DNA of 64,000 bases from Paracoccus sp. MC1862 (GCF_016617715.1 NZ_CP067225.1:1488001-1552000), one strand, 5' to 3'. Numbered from the stretch's first letter, positions 38,468 to 48,370 are shown. The notes: generated from the letters alone by a model not told the origin. A program made the numbers and translations.

Positions 38468-39636
38468 GCCGCCGCCTGCCACACGGCGGCGTCACGCCGC
38501 GCTTGCGCGTCCCATTCCAGAACGGTCTGCAGGCTGTCGGGACTGTTCCCGAAGCCCGCCCGCCCCGCCGCGAGATCAAGCGCATGCGCGACCGCCCCCG
38601 CCATGTCGGTGAAGCGGATGCGGCCGGTGATGAAATCGTCCAGCGCCTGTTCCTTGGCCGCGTTCAGCACCGCCCCAGCGGCCCCGCCCTGCGCGATCAC
38701 CTGCCGCGCCAATGCCAGCGCCGGCCAGCGCGTCCCGCAGGGGGCACGGAAGGTCAGGCTGCCCAGGGCGGCAAGGTCCAGCCGCGGCAACGGCAGCTTC
38801 TCGCGCCGGGGCCAGTGCAGCGCATGGCCGATGGCATGGCGCATGTCCGGCGGCCCCAGATGCGCCAGCGTGCCGCCGTCGATATAGGCGACAAGCGCAT
38901 GGACGATGGATTCGGGATGGATCAGGACGGCGATGCGGTCTTCCGGCAGGCCGAAGAACTCATGCGCCTCGATGACTTCCAGCGCCTTGTTGAACATCGA
39001 GGCGCTGTCGATGGTGATGCGCTGGCCCATGTCCCAGTTCGGATGGCTGGACGCCTCGGCCACCGTGGCCCGGGCCAGCCGCTCAAGCGGCCAGTCGCGG
39101 AAGGCGCCGCCCGAGGCGGTCAGGGTGACAAGCTCGACCCGGTCGAGACTGTTATTCTCAAGGCACTGGAAAACGGCGGAATGTTCCGAATCCACCGGCA
39201 GGATCGTGGCGCCGCTGCGCTGTGCGGTGCCCATCAGTAGGCGGCCTGCGGCAACAAGGCTTTCCTTGTTCGCCAATGCCAGCGTGCCGCCGCGCTGGAC
39301 CACCCGCAGGCCGGGGGCAAGCCCCGCCGCGCCCACGATCGCCGACAAGGTCCAGTCGGCAGGCCGGTCGGCGGCCTCGGCGATGGCGGTCGTGCCGGTC
39401 GCGGCCTCGACCCCCGACCCCTCCAGAGCCTCGCGCAGATCAGGCAGCAGCGCTTCGTCGGCGATCACGGCGATCTCGGCCCGCAGGGCGCGCGCCATCT
39501 CGGCCAGCCGCGCGACGTTGCGCCCGCCGGTCAGGGCGACCGTCCGCCATGTCGCGGGTCCGCCTGACCGCATCAGCAGGTCGAAGGCGCTTTCCCCGAC
39601 CGAGCCGGTCGCGCCGAAGATGGAAACGCTGCGCAT
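38464..39636 (-). CDS. dxr: 1-deoxy-D-xylulose 5-phosphate reductoisomerase
   Basis: Dxr converts DXP to MEP with NADPH, the committed step of the non-mevalonate isoprenoid pathway. The 390 residues start MRSVSIFGATGSVGESAFDL with the Rossmann motif. The metal and substrate blocks appear as NKESLVAAGRLLM, ILPVDSEHSAVFQCLE, LTASGGAFRD and WDMGQRITIDSASMFNKALE. ATG 39636 is set by the conserved N terminus; an in-frame extension upstream overlaps cdsA and is unlikely. It feeds the adjacent uppS. Confidence 0.97.
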   Translation of the reverse strand: MRSVSIFGATGSVGESAFDLLMRSGGPATWRTVALTGGRNVARLAEMARALRAEIAVIADEALLPDLREALEGSGVEAATGTTAIAEAADRPADWTLSAIVGAAGLAPGLRVVQRGGTLALANKESLVAAGRLLMGTAQRSGATILPVDSEHSAVFQCLENNSLDRVELVTLTASGGAFRDWPLERLARATVAEASSHPNWDMGQRITIDSASMFNKALEVIEAHEFFGLPEDRIAVLIHPESIVHALVAYIDGGTLAHLGPPDMRHAIGHALHWPRREKLPLPRLDLAALGSLTFRAPCGTRWPALALARQVIAQGGAAGAVLNAAKEQALDDFITGRIRFTDMAGAVAHALDLAAGRAGFGNSPDSLQTVLEWDAQARRDAAVWQAAA

Positions 39637-39637
39637 C

Positions 39638-40453
39638 TCAGCCCACGATCGGCAGCCAGTTGCCCAGGCCCAGCACCGTCGCTGCGGCGAGCGATCCTGC
39701 CATCGCATCGAAACGGTCCATCAGCCCTCCGTGTCCGGGGATCAGGCGCGAGCTGTCCTTTACGCCGACCCGCCGCTTGATCCAGCTTTCGGCGATATCG
39801 CCCATCTGGCCGGCAAAGGCGAGAAGCGGGCCGATCACGATCACGCCGGGATCGGCCCGGCCGAGGATCACGAGGATGATCCCCAACAGCACCGCACCGG
39901 CCCAGCCGGCGACAGTCCCGCTCCATGTCTTCTTCGGGCTGATGGCGGGCCAGAACTTGGGGCCGCCGACGCTGCGGCCGACGAAGTAACCCAGCACGTC
40001 CGACAGCACGACCAGGGCCACGATCCAGACCGCCTCGCCCAAGCCGAAGGTGATGCGTATCCACAGCAGCCCCCAAGCCGCCAAGACCATCATCAGGCTG
40101 AAGCCGACATAGGCAAGCCGCAGCTCGCGCCGGGCGATGCGGGTGCCGAGGCCAAGGGACAGGATGAAGGCCAGCGCCCCCCACGATCCCCAAAGCAGCG
40201 TCAGGGCCATCGCCAGGCCTGACAGCAGGCCGACGCCGATCACCCGGCCACGCTGCGGCGCCGGGACCACGAGGCGGGTCAGTTCCCACATCAGGGCCGC
40301 GAACAGAACCGAGATGCCGATGCTGGCCACCAGCACCGGCAGCAACAGCAGCGCGGTGCCGGCAACAAGGATGATCAGCGCCGAGCCGAGCCGCTCGGCC
40401 AGATCGGGCCAGCGGCCCTGTGGCGCGACGCGCGGTGGGCGCAGGCCCCTCAT
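39638..40453 (-). CDS. cdsA: phosphatidate cytidylyltransferase
   Basis: CdsA makes CDP-diacylglycerol, precursor of all phospholipids, in the inner membrane. The 271-residue protein has about seven membrane helices. The CDP-DAG synthase signature spans SDVLGYFVGRSVGGPKFWPA, ISPKKTWSGTVAGW and VKDSSRLIPGHGGLMDRFDA, including the conserved SxTR-like/KD...HGG...D metal-binding positions. ATG 40453 overlaps the uppS stop by 4 bp; the next gene, dxr, follows after 1 bp. Confidence 0.95.
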   Translation of the reverse strand: MRGLRPPRVAPQGRWPDLAERLGSALIILVAGTALLLLPVLVASIGISVLFAALMWELTRLVVPAPQRGRVIGVGLLSGLAMALTLLWGSWGALAFILSLGLGTRIARRELRLAYVGFSLMMVLAAWGLLWIRITFGLGEAVWIVALVVLSDVLGYFVGRSVGGPKFWPAISPKKTWSGTVAGWAGAVLLGIILVILGRADPGVIVIGPLLAFAGQMGDIAESWIKRRVGVKDSSRLIPGHGGLMDRFDAMAGSLAAATVLGLGNWLPIVG

Positions 40454-41187
40454 GCCGCTCCGAAACGGCGCTGGCGCAGGCTGGTGCGGTCGAGGATCTC
40501 GGCCAGATGCGCCGGCGAGAAATCGGGCCACAGCACCGGCGTGAACTCGTATTCCGCATAGGCCGCCTGAAACGGCAGGAAATTCGAGGTCCGCGTCTCG
40601 CCCGAGGTGCGGATCACCAGATCCGGGTCGGGCTGGCCGGCGGTGTCGAGGCAGGCGGCAAGGTCGGCCTCGCCGGGCCTTGCGATCTCGCCGGCCGCGA
40701 TCCTGCCGGCCAGCCGCGCCGCCGCCCGCGCAAGCTCGTCGCGGCCACCGTAGTTGATGGCGACGGTCAGGTTCAGGCGGCAGTTGCCCGCCGTCCGCGC
40801 CTCGATCCCCGCCATCAGCGCCTGCAGCTTGGGGTCCAGCCGCTCGCGCCCGCCGATGAAGCGCATCCGCACGCCCTCAGCCGCCATGGCGTCGGCCTCG
40901 CGCCGGATATAGCGGGCGAAGATACCCATCAGGCCCAGCACTTCCTCGGTCGAGCGCTTCCAGTTCTCGGTCGAGAAGGCGTAAAGTGTCAGCCAGTTCA
41001 CGCCGAGGTCTGGCGCCGCCCGGACGATCTGCTTGACCCGCTCGGCCCCGCGACGGTGGCCGACGAGGCGCGGCCAGCCCCGCTCGCTGGCCCAGCGCCC
41101 GTTGCCGTCCATGATGATCGCGACATGGCGGGAGCGGGCTGCGCCATTGGCGAAGGCGGGCGTGATGACCGGCGCTGCTTCGGCCAT
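40450..41187 (-). CDS. uppS: undecaprenyl diphosphate synthase
   Basis: UppS elongates farnesyl diphosphate with isopentenyl units to C55 undecaprenyl diphosphate, the lipid carrier for peptidoglycan and O-antigen. The 245 residues include HVAIIMDGNGRWASERGWPR (catalytic Asp), GHRRGAERVKQIV, LTLYAFSTENWKRSTEEV and the C-terminal DLVIRTSGETRTSNFLPFQA plus YAEYEF. It starts at ATG 41187, 4 bp after the frr stop, and is coupled to cdsA. Confidence 0.96.
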   Translation of the reverse strand: MAEAAPVITPAFANGAARSRHVAIIMDGNGRWASERGWPRLVGHRRGAERVKQIVRAAPDLGVNWLTLYAFSTENWKRSTEEVLGLMGIFARYIRREADAMAAEGVRMRFIGGRERLDPKLQALMAGIEARTAGNCRLNLTVAINYGGRDELARAAARLAGRIAAGEIARPGEADLAACLDTAGQPDPDLVIRTSGETRTSNFLPFQAAYAEYEFTPVLWPDFSPAHLAEILDRTSLRQRRFGAA

Positions 41188-41191
41188 GATG

Positions 41192-41755
41192 TCAGACCTG
41201 CATGATTTCGGCTTGTTTAGACTCGAGCGCCTTGTCCACCTCGGCGATCATCTTGTCGGTCAGTTCCTGCACCGAGGATTCCCAGAACTTCTGGTCGTCC
41301 TCTGCCATGCCCTTGGACTTGCCCTTCTTGATCTGGTCCATGCCGTCGCGGCGCACGTTGCGGATCGCGACGCGGGCGCTTTCGGCATATTGCGCGGCGA
41401 CCTTGGTCAGCTCGCGCCGGCGTTCCTCGTTCAGTTCGGGGATCGGCAGCATGATGATGGTGCCGTTGGTCTGCGGGTTGATGCCGAGGCCGCTTTCGCG
41501 GATCGCCTTTTCCACCTTGCCGACCATGCCCTTGTCCCAGATGTTGATTGTGACCATGCGCGGTTCCGGCACGTTCACGGTCCCAAGCTGGTTGATCGGC
41601 GTGGGCGAGCCATAGGCGTCCACGGTAATCGGGTCGATCATGCTGGCCGAGGCGCGGCCCGTCCGCAGGGATGAAAATTCGTGCCGCAGGCTGTCCATCG
41701 CGCCTTTCATCCGGCGTTCAAGGTCATCCGTATCGATCTCGATCTCGTCGGCCAT
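41192..41755 (-). CDS. frr: ribosome recycling factor
   Basis: Frr splits post-termination ribosomes together with EF-G. The 187-residue protein starts [20 protein letters not shown] and shows the family signature [60 protein letters not shown] and a helical C-terminal part ending [13 protein letters not shown]. It is normally directly downstream of pyrH; here an MBL hydrolase gene is inserted between them, leaving 87 bp before frr. Confidence 0.97.
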   Translation of the reverse strand: MADEIEIDTDDLERRMKGAMDSLRHEFSSLRTGRASASMIDPITVDAYGSPTPINQLGTVNVPEPRMVTINIWDKGMVGKVEKAIRESGLGINPQTNGTIIMLPIPELNEERRRELTKVAAQYAESARVAIRNVRRDGMDQIKKGKSKGMAEDDQKFWESSVQELTDKMIAEVDKALESKQAEIMQV

Positions 41756-41842
41756 AATCCTGCTCGCAGATAGTTTTTTCGCTCTATAGCCGCTTGCGGA
41801 CGGGTTTGTATAGGTGCACTGCCGCCGCAGTTGCAGACAGCT

Positions 41843-42742
41843 TTACGCTTTCTCGTAGGCGCTGCCGTCCCCGGCCCGGCGGGCGCGGGCGACATACTCG
41901 CCCTTTTCCGGCACCGCCACCGCCCGGAACTCGCGCGCGAGCCGGTGCAGCGCCGCGCGCATCTCGGGGCCGCGCATGGGCTGGCCGTGAAAGGTCACGG
42001 CAAGTTCGGGTCCCAGCGCGGCGAGCTTCTTCACCGACTCCTCGGCGGCTTCCCAGTCGATGGTGAAATACATCGGTGGGCCGTGCATCTGCGGCTCTTG
42101 CAGGGCAACGTCATAGGCGGACTCCTGCCCTGTCGTGCAGAAGGCATCGCCCACGATCAGGGCGCGATCCCCGTCGCGCCAGAGCGAGACATGACCAACC
42201 GAGTGGCCGGGCGTGTGGACCCAGCGCCAGCCCGGCATGAACGGCACGCTGCCATCCTCGGGCAGCGGGCGCAGGCGCGCGCCGACATCCACGGGCGACC
42301 TGGGGTAAAGACGCGAGAGGCGCGCCATCAGCCCGCCGCCGACGCTTGGATCCGCGGGCGGATAGGCGGCGCTGCCGTTCAGGTAGGGGTGTTCAAGCGG
42401 ATGCGCGTAGACGGGGGCGTCCCATTCCTCGGCCAGCTGCTCCAGCGCGCCGACATGGTCGAAATGACCATGCGTCATGACAATGGCGGCGGGGCGCGAT
42501 CCTTCCCCGAAGCGCGCCTGCGCGGCACTGCGGATCAGGCCCGCCGTCCCGGTCAGCCCCGCGTCGATCAGCACCCATTCGCGATCCCCTGCGCCCGAGG
42601 GGCCCACGAAGATCACGTTGACAATGCCCAGGCGCCGATAGGCCAGATCGGGCGCGACCTCATGCGTATGGTCGCGCCGTGCGGCATCCAGTTCCGGCTC
42701 GACCGCGCTTGCGTCGTCGGAAAGGGGGATCTGTTCGGACAT
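41843..42742 (-). CDS. MBL-fold metallo-hydrolase inside the pyrH-frr operon
   Basis: This 299-residue metallo-beta-lactamase-fold protein has the zinc motif MTHGHFDHVGALEQLAEEW (HxHxDH), VHTPGHSVGHVSLWRDGDRA and LIVGDAFCTT, with a further ligand in AVTFHGQPMRGPEM. No signal peptide is seen. It is unrelated in detail to the MBL protein at 9802-10662. The substrate is unknown; similar proteins are annotated generically. ATG 42742 lies 52 bp after pyrH, and the gap to frr is 87 bp, so it may be a later insertion into the operon. Confidence 0.85.
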   Translation of the reverse strand: MSEQIPLSDDASAVEPELDAARRDHTHEVAPDLAYRRLGIVNVIFVGPSGAGDREWVLIDAGLTGTAGLIRSAAQARFGEGSRPAAIVMTHGHFDHVGALEQLAEEWDAPVYAHPLEHPYLNGSAAYPPADPSVGGGLMARLSRLYPRSPVDVGARLRPLPEDGSVPFMPGWRWVHTPGHSVGHVSLWRDGDRALIVGDAFCTTGQESAYDVALQEPQMHGPPMYFTIDWEAAEESVKKLAALGPELAVTFHGQPMRGPEMRAALHRLAREFRAVAVPEKGEYVARARRAGDGSAYEKA

Positions 42743-42794
42743 GGCCGCCTCGTTTCTGGCTTCAAGGCAGAACGAACGCGGCGGGCCGGGGTTC

Positions 42795-43559
42795 CTATTC
42801 GTGCACCCGCGTATAGGTGCCGTTCCCCGCCAGGATGCCGCAGAAGCCGCCCGGCTCGTCCAGCGAGAAGACGATGATCGGCAGGTTGTTGTCCCGCGCC
42901 AGCGCGATGGCCGAGGCGTCCATGACGTTGAGATGCTTCTGCAGCACTTCGTCATAGCTCACGTTGTCGTAACGCACCGCGTCGGCATGCTTCTTGGGAT
43001 CCTTGTCATAGACCCCGTCCACCTTGGTGCCCTTGAAGATCACCTCGCAGTTCATCTCGTTGGCGCGCAGCGTGGCCGCGGTGTCGGTGGTGAAATACGG
43101 GTTCCCGGTTCCGGCCGCGAAGATGATGACGCGCTTCTTTTCCAGATGACGGATGGCGCGGCGGCGGATGTAGGGCTCGGCCACCTCGTCCATGCGGATG
43201 GCGCTGATGACGCGGGTGTGGATGCCCTCGGCTTCCAGCGCCGCCTGCATGGCCAGCGCGTTCATCACCGTCGCCAGCATCCCCATGTAGTCGGCAGTCG
43301 CCCGCTCCATCCCCTGGGCGCTACCCTGCAGGCCACGGAAGATGTTGCCGCCGCCGATCACCATGCAGATCTCGGTGCCGAGGTCATGAACGGATTTCAC
43401 CTCATTGGCGATGCGGGCGACGGTCGGCGGGTGCAGCCCGTAGCCCTGGTCGCCCATCAGCGCCTCGCCGGAGATCTTCAGCATGACCCGGTCATAGCCG
43501 ACGGCCTGCGGTGCGGCGGTCGAGGGTGGCGCGGGGTTGGTCAGGTCGGTTTCGGTCAT
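42795..43559 (-). CDS. pyrH: UMP kinase
   Basis: PyrH phosphorylates UMP to UDP, feeding nucleotide sugars including UDP-GlcNAc used by LpxA. The 254-residue amino acid kinase-fold protein has [75 protein letters not shown] and [20 protein letters not shown]. It is the first gene of the envelope operon on the minus strand. It is divergent from miaA, so the promoters of both must lie in or near the 34-52 bp between the starts. Confidence 0.96.
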   Translation of the reverse strand: MTETDLTNPAPPSTAAPQAVGYDRVMLKISGEALMGDQGYGLHPPTVARIANEVKSVHDLGTEICMVIGGGNIFRGLQGSAQGMERATADYMGMLATVMNALAMQAALEAEGIHTRVISAIRMDEVAEPYIRRRAIRHLEKKRVIIFAAGTGNPYFTTDTAATLRANEMNCEVIFKGTKVDGVYDKDPKKHADAVRYDNVSYDEVLQKHLNVMDASAIALARDNNLPIIVFSLDEPGGFCGILAGNGTYTRVHE

Positions 43560-43611
43560 GCTGTGGCCCCCGCGGATTTCATCGGCCGGCAAAATGACGC
43601 AGATAGAGCGC

Positions 43612-44529
43612 ATGATCAACACCGCCTCCGCCGCGTCAGACGATCCCTCGCGGATTGAACGGCTCGTCGCCGTCATCGACCCGAGCCGCCCGGTCCTGAT
43701 CGCGGGACCGACCGCATCGGGCAAGTCGGCGATGGCGCTGCGGATCGCGCGGGCGATTGGCGGTGCGGTGGTCAATGCCGATGCCCTGCAGGTCTGGTCC
43801 TGCTGGCGGGTGCTGACGGCGCGCCCCTCGACCGAGGATGAAGCCGCGGCCCCGCACCTGCTTTACGGCCATATCGCGCCGGGGCGCAGCTATTCCGTCG
43901 GAGACTGGCTGGCCGAGGTCGCGGCATTGCTGGACCGGTCCCGCCCGCTGGTGATCGCAGGGGGGACCGGGCTTTACCTGTCGGCGCTGACCTCGGGCCT
44001 GGCCGTCATTCCCCCGGTCCCCGCAGAGATCCGGGCAAAGGGCGACGCATGGCTGGCGCGTGGCGGGCTGGAGGAGATGATCGAGGCGCTGGACGCGCGC
44101 ACCCGCGCGGGTCTGGACCTGCGGAACCCGGCCCGCGTCCAGCGCGCGTGGGAGGTGCTGAGCGCGACCGGACGGGGGCTTGCCGACTGGCAGGCCGAAA
44201 CGCCGCCGCCGCTGATTCCGGCGGGCGGGGCGCAGCGCTTCGTGCTGCAGACGGACCGCGACCGGCTTGCCCGGCGCATCGCCGCGCGCTTTGACGCGAT
44301 GCTGCAGCAGGGCGCGCTGGACGAGGTGCGGCAGATGCTGCCCCTCTGGCAGGCGGGCGCGCAATGGACCCGCGCGATCGGCGCGGCCGAGCTGAAGGAC
44401 CACCTGGAAGGGCACGCAACGCTGGCCGAAGCGACGGAGCGCGCGGTCATCTCGACGCGTCAATATGCGAAAAGCCAGCGCATCTGGTTCCGCAACCGGA
44501 TGCGCGGCTGGACCATCGTTCACGTTTAA
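43612..44529 (+). CDS. miaA: tRNA dimethylallyltransferase
   Basis: MiaA transfers a dimethylallyl group to A37 of tRNAs that read codons starting with U. The 305-residue protein has a P-loop [59 protein letters not shown] and [20 protein letters not shown], then [20 protein letters not shown] and [20 protein letters not shown]. The start is uncertain: ATG 43612 sits close to conserved sequence, and ATG 43594 is also in frame. It is divergent from pyrH. Confidence 0.93.
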   Translation: MINTASAASDDPSRIERLVAVIDPSRPVLIAGPTASGKSAMALRIARAIGGAVVNADALQVWSCWRVLTARPSTEDEAAAPHLLYGHIAPGRSYSVGDWLAEVAALLDRSRPLVIAGGTGLYLSALTSGLAVIPPVPAEIRAKGDAWLARGGLEEMIEALDARTRAGLDLRNPARVQRAWEVLSATGRGLADWQAETPPPLIPAGGAQRFVLQTDRDRLARRIAARFDAMLQQGALDEVRQMLPLWQAGAQWTRAIGAAELKDHLEGHATLAEATERAVISTRQYAKSQRIWFRNRMRGWTIVHV

Positions 44530-44565
44530 AGAATTTCCGGGAACGTTCATGGTTTATCAACGTTT

Positions 44566-44586
44566 TATGTGCGATATTTTCACATA
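44566..44586 (+). promoter_or_regulatory. inverted repeat upstream of AraC-type gene
   Basis: TATGTG and CACATA are separated by 9 bp and centred about 31 bp before the ATG at 44607. The spacing resembles a CRP/FNR-type or autoregulatory operator. This is only a candidate. Confidence 0.3.
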
Positions 44587-44606
44587 GCGAATCTGGGGGC
44601 AGGCCG

Positions 44607-45539
44607 ATGTCCGCTGACCCGAACACATTTACCGACAGCCTTTATCCCGCCGGTTGCCTTGTCGATGCGCCGGATGCGTTCACGCCCTCGCCGCCGGCGA
44701 ATTTGCCGCAGCCCGCAGCACCGATCACGCCCTATGCCGGGCGGCCGCGGCCGCCCGAAACCGGGCTGCGGCTGCTGCCGCTCGACAGCTTTGTCTGGGG
44801 GGGCGCTGCCCGGCCGGATGGCGTCCGGCGCGGCCGGACCCGCGGGGACCATTGCCTGATCCGTGTCACGGCAGGCGTGATGCGGATCATCCTGCCCAGC
44901 GGTGCGGTGGATCACGGCGCCGGCAGCGTGATCTTCGTGCCCGCCGGCACCGCCTTTGCCGCCGATCCCCAGCCCGGCGTGGCAGGTCAGGCACTGCTGA
45001 TGCAGCGCGACATGGGCCGGCGACTGGCGCTGCCGAACCGCATCGTGGTCGGCAGCGGGGCCAGCGATGCCTTTTCGGCCGATATCGCCGCACTGGCAAT
45101 GCGCGGCCGCGACCCCATCGCCAGCGCAACCGCTGCCTGCCGGCTGGAACTGATTGCGACCACGCTGCACCGCCTGTCTGCCCGGCCGGAACCCGCAAGC
45201 CCCGCCTTGCCCGGTCAGGACAGCCGCGCGCTGGTCGAGGCCTATTGCGAACTCGCGGGCCGAGAGATGGGTCGCGGACGGACCATCGCCGATCTGGCCG
45301 AGGCGCTGGGCACGACGGCGGGTGGGCTGGACATGGCCTGCCGCCGGCAGCGGGGCTGCTCGGCGCTGGACCTGATCTACAAGCTGCGGGTCGAACGTGC
45401 GGTGGCCCTGCTGCCGGATCGCACCCGCAGCCTTGCCCAGATCGCCGAGGATCTCGGCTTCACCGGAACCGCGCATCTGAACCGCGTCATGATGGCACTT
45501 GCGGGACGACCGGCAGAAGCGTTCCGGGCACATGCGTGA
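44607..45539 (+). CDS. AraC-family transcriptional regulator
   Basis: This 310-residue regulator has an N-terminal cupin-like sensing domain (HCLIRVTAGVMRIILPSGAV, GSVIFVPAGTAFAADPQPGV). The C-terminal AraC-type double helix-turn-helix reads TIADLAEALGTTAGGLDMAC in the first and SLAQIAEDLGFTGTAHLNRV in the second, ending RPAEAFRAHA. An unusual 60-residue Pro-rich N-terminal region precedes the cupin part. It follows miaA by 77 bp. An IS5 element begins about 175 bp downstream, so any target gene normally lying next to it is not visible. Confidence 0.88.
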   Translation: MSADPNTFTDSLYPAGCLVDAPDAFTPSPPANLPQPAAPITPYAGRPRPPETGLRLLPLDSFVWGGAARPDGVRRGRTRGDHCLIRVTAGVMRIILPSGAVDHGAGSVIFVPAGTAFAADPQPGVAGQALLMQRDMGRRLALPNRIVVGSGASDAFSADIAALAMRGRDPIASATAACRLELIATTLHRLSARPEPASPALPGQDSRALVEAYCELAGREMGRGRTIADLAEALGTTAGGLDMACRRQRGCSALDLIYKLRVERAVALLPDRTRSLAQIAEDLGFTGTAHLNRVMMALAGRPAEAFRAHA

Positions 45540-45717
45540 CGCAAGGCTGCGCCGGAAATGGCGGGGGAGATCTGAAGACACGGAAGGGACTGCTGGCAAT
45601 CAGCGCAAGGAGAGGCAGAGCCGAAGAACACCCCCTTCGTCGAAACTGACGGATTCCCAGGCACGCCAAAGGCGACGCAAAATACCGGAAGGTTCCACGA
45701 TCCGGTTGCCGCGGCTC

Positions 45718-46757
45718 TGTTGCACAAATGGTCTGATGGCCGTTGTTCCCCCTTTCCCCGGACAGACTCATTCCACAGCTTCAGTGACGGGTATGCCGAG
45801 CGCGGTGTAGCCGTTCAGGACGGCAATCCGGACCTGAAGTTCGGCGACCTGACGATCGAAGTCCCGCGCCATGAGGCGTTGCCCCAGAAGTTTCACGCAA
45901 TGCATCTTCGTCTCGACGCGGCTCCGGCGGTGGTATCCACTCCATCTTCGCCAAAGCGTGCGGCCCAGGTATTTCGCAGATCGCAGAGCCTCGTTGCGCG
46001 CCGCGGCCCCGGCCGTGACAGCCTTCCATGGCTTTGCGTTCCTGCGGGGCGGGATCACGGCGTGAGCGCCGCGGTCGGCGATCGCATCGTGGCACTTGCG
46101 GGTGTCGTAGGCACCGTCAGCCGTAACGCTGCCGATCTCCTCGTCCGCCGGGATCTGGTTGAGCAGATCTGGCAGGACCGGGGCGTCACCGATGTGGCTC
46201 CCGGTGATCTCGATGGCCCGGACTTCTAGCGTTTCCTCGTCGATCCCAATGTGAATCTTGCGCCAGATACGCCGCTTCGGGCCGCCATGCTTGCGGGCGT
46301 GCCACTCGCCTTCGCCTTCGACCTTGATCCCGGTGCTGTCGACCAGCAGGTGCAGAGGTCCCTTGGAGCCCCGATACGGGATGTTGACGGCCAGGGTCTT
46401 CTGGCGCCGCGACAGCGTGCTGAAGTCAGGCACCGTCCAGTCGAGGCCGATCAGGCGAAGCAGGCTCTCGACGAACCCTGCCGTCTGCCGCAATGCCATG
46501 CCGAACAGCACCTTCATGGAAAGGCAAGTCTGGATGGCGGCATCGCTGTAGGTCTGCTGTCGGCCACGTCGACCTGTCGCAGCCGCCTCCCAGCTCATCT
46601 CGGGGTCGAACCAGATCGTCAGCGAGCCACGGCGCTTGAGCGCTTCATTGTAGGCCGGCCAGTTCCTGGTCTTGTAGGTCAGGCGTGTGGGTTTGCTCAT
46701 GTCGACCAGCTACCATGCTGACTCACGACATGAGTCACTGAAGGGATTTGTGCAACA
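45718..46757 (-). mobile_element. IS5-family element
   Basis: Both ends share a perfect 12-bp inverted repeat, TGTTGCACAAAT (45718-45729) and its complement (46746-46757). The left end continues as GGCTC, as in many IS5 members; the exact outer limits are uncertain by a few bases. It carries one intact transposase gene. Confidence 0.8.
45768..46700 (-). CDS. IS5-family transposase, complete
   Basis: This 310-residue DDE transposase starts MSKPTRLTYKTRNWPAYNEA. Catalytic residues are in LHLLVDSTGIKVEGEGEW (first Asp), IGSVTADGAYDTRKCHDAIA (second Asp) and YHRRSRVETKMHCVKLLGQR (Glu). The frame is unbroken over the full usual length, so activity is possible. Confidence 0.92.
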   Translation of the reverse strand: MSKPTRLTYKTRNWPAYNEALKRRGSLTIWFDPEMSWEAAATGRRGRQQTYSDAAIQTCLSMKVLFGMALRQTAGFVESLLRLIGLDWTVPDFSTLSRRQKTLAVNIPYRGSKGPLHLLVDSTGIKVEGEGEWHARKHGGPKRRIWRKIHIGIDEETLEVRAIEITGSHIGDAPVLPDLLNQIPADEEIGSVTADGAYDTRKCHDAIADRGAHAVIPPRRNAKPWKAVTAGAAARNEALRSAKYLGRTLWRRWSGYHRRSRVETKMHCVKLLGQRLMARDFDRQVAELQVRIAVLNGYTALGIPVTEAVE

Positions 46758-46949
46758 TGTGTAACCGCCCCAAGCGCAAGAGGGATTTTGAAGCTGATCT
46801 TGGCGCGTTGTCGGGTGCTGACATGTGTCCGGCCTCATGATGCGGCGCGATCCATGCCGCAGGGCCCGTATGGTGTTCGAAGGTCGGGTCCAGATCAAAG
46901 CCGCGTGCTCATAGGCACTCTGTTGCACACTGGTTTTCCCGATCCCGTC

Positions 46950-48043
46950 TCACAACTGTTGCGCCAAACTGCTCCTTGCCCTCTTCCGCTCCGACGTCCT
47001 CGCGATCTGCGGCGGCTTACGCCGCTGCGACCGGAGATTGGTAGATGCCACCCGAGCCATCAAGGCCCAGACGATCCGCGCCATCTTGTTCGCCAAAGCC
47101 ACCCGCACCAGCATCGGTGGCTTGCGCAACAGCAGGCTGCCCAGCCATGTTCCGGGCTGCGCTTCCTTGTGAACGTTACGTTTGATCACCACGCTGTTGG
47201 CGCCAATGATCAGCAGGCGTCGCAGGGATCGTTCGCCCATTCTGGTCGTTGCTCCGAGACGTTGCTTGCCGCCGGTCGAATGCTGCCGAGGCACAAGACC
47301 AAGCCAGGCGGCAAAGTCGCGTGCCTTGCGGAACGTCTCGGGTGGCGGCGCCAGAACAGCGATGGCCGTGGCAATCAGCGGCCCGATGCCCGGCACCGTC
47401 ATCAGTCGCCGGGCGACGTCATTCTCCTTGGCGCGCCGGGCGATCTCGGCATCGAGCTTCCTGATCTCTGCCTCCAGATGCGTGAGTGCCGCGATCAAAG
47501 CCTTCAGCGTGGGGACGGCATCAGCAGGGAGAGCGCCATCCGGATCCTCCACGATCGCGATCAGCCGCGCAGCGTTGGCCGCTCCCTGTGGCACGATCTG
47601 ACCGAACTCGGTCAGATGGCCGCGCAATGCGTTGATCGCCTGCGTGCGCTGCCGGATCAGCAACTCCCGGACCCGGAAGACCATTGCCGCGCCTGCGTCT
47701 CTTCGCTCTTGACCGGAACAAAGCGCATGGTGGGTCGCATAGCCGCCTCGCAGATGGCCTCGGCGTCCGCCATGTCATTCTTCTGGCGCTTCACAAACGG
47801 CTTCACATAGGCCGGCGGGATCAGCCGCACCTCATGCCCCAGCTTGCCAATTTCCCGGCCCCAGAAGTGAGCGCCGCCACAGGCTTCCATCGCCACGACG
47901 CAAGAGGGCAGCTGGCTGAAAAACTCCAGCACCTGCCCTCGCCGTATCTTCTTGCGCAGAACGGCTCGTCCTGCGCCGTCAGTTCCATGCACCTGGAATA
48001 CATTCTTCGCCAGATCGAGCCCGACCGTGATAATCTCCGACAT
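46950..48043 (-). pseudogene. IS110-family transposase, single frameshift
   Basis: This DEDD transposase starts MSEIITVGLDLAKNVFQVHG at 48043. The RuvC-like part is complete (VAMEACGGAHFWGREIGKLG, RQKNDMADAEAICEAAMRPT). Near 47685 the frame is lost by an apparent one-base deletion after SEETQAR. The other frame continues as MVFRVRELLIRQRTQAINAL to the C-terminal PRQHSTGGKQRLGATTRMGE and ANKMARIVWALM, ending at 46950. Otherwise it is complete, so it is a recent pseudogene. Confidence 0.85.
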
Positions 48044-48370
48044 GACCGCTCCCCTTTGTGGATCGTTGCAGACCCACCTTGGCACATCAGATGCCGTCGG
48101 GGGGCGGTCACATCATCAGAGCCGGTTGCCGCCGTGAACCGCCAGCACAGCCTGACCAGATGGTTTGAAACCTGCTGTGAAGGAGCGAATTTCACCCGGC
48201 CCCTGCCCGGAATGCGAATGTCACTCCGTCCAGGAATATTCCACCTTTCTTCGTGCCGAAGCACGCACCGCCTTTCCATGGAAATCTGTTGTCACCTGTG
48301 GAACTGCTTGGGAAAATAGCCGCCTTCGGCCATTCCGCGGCTACCTGCGTGATCGACCGGCGCCCTGCCT
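48044..48370. other. IS110 terminal sequence and gene-free gap
   Basis: 48044-48115 is the 5' terminal region of the IS110 copy, nearly identical to the solo remnant at 23645-23717. The rest up to the rlmE stop holds no supported gene. Confidence 0.5.
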
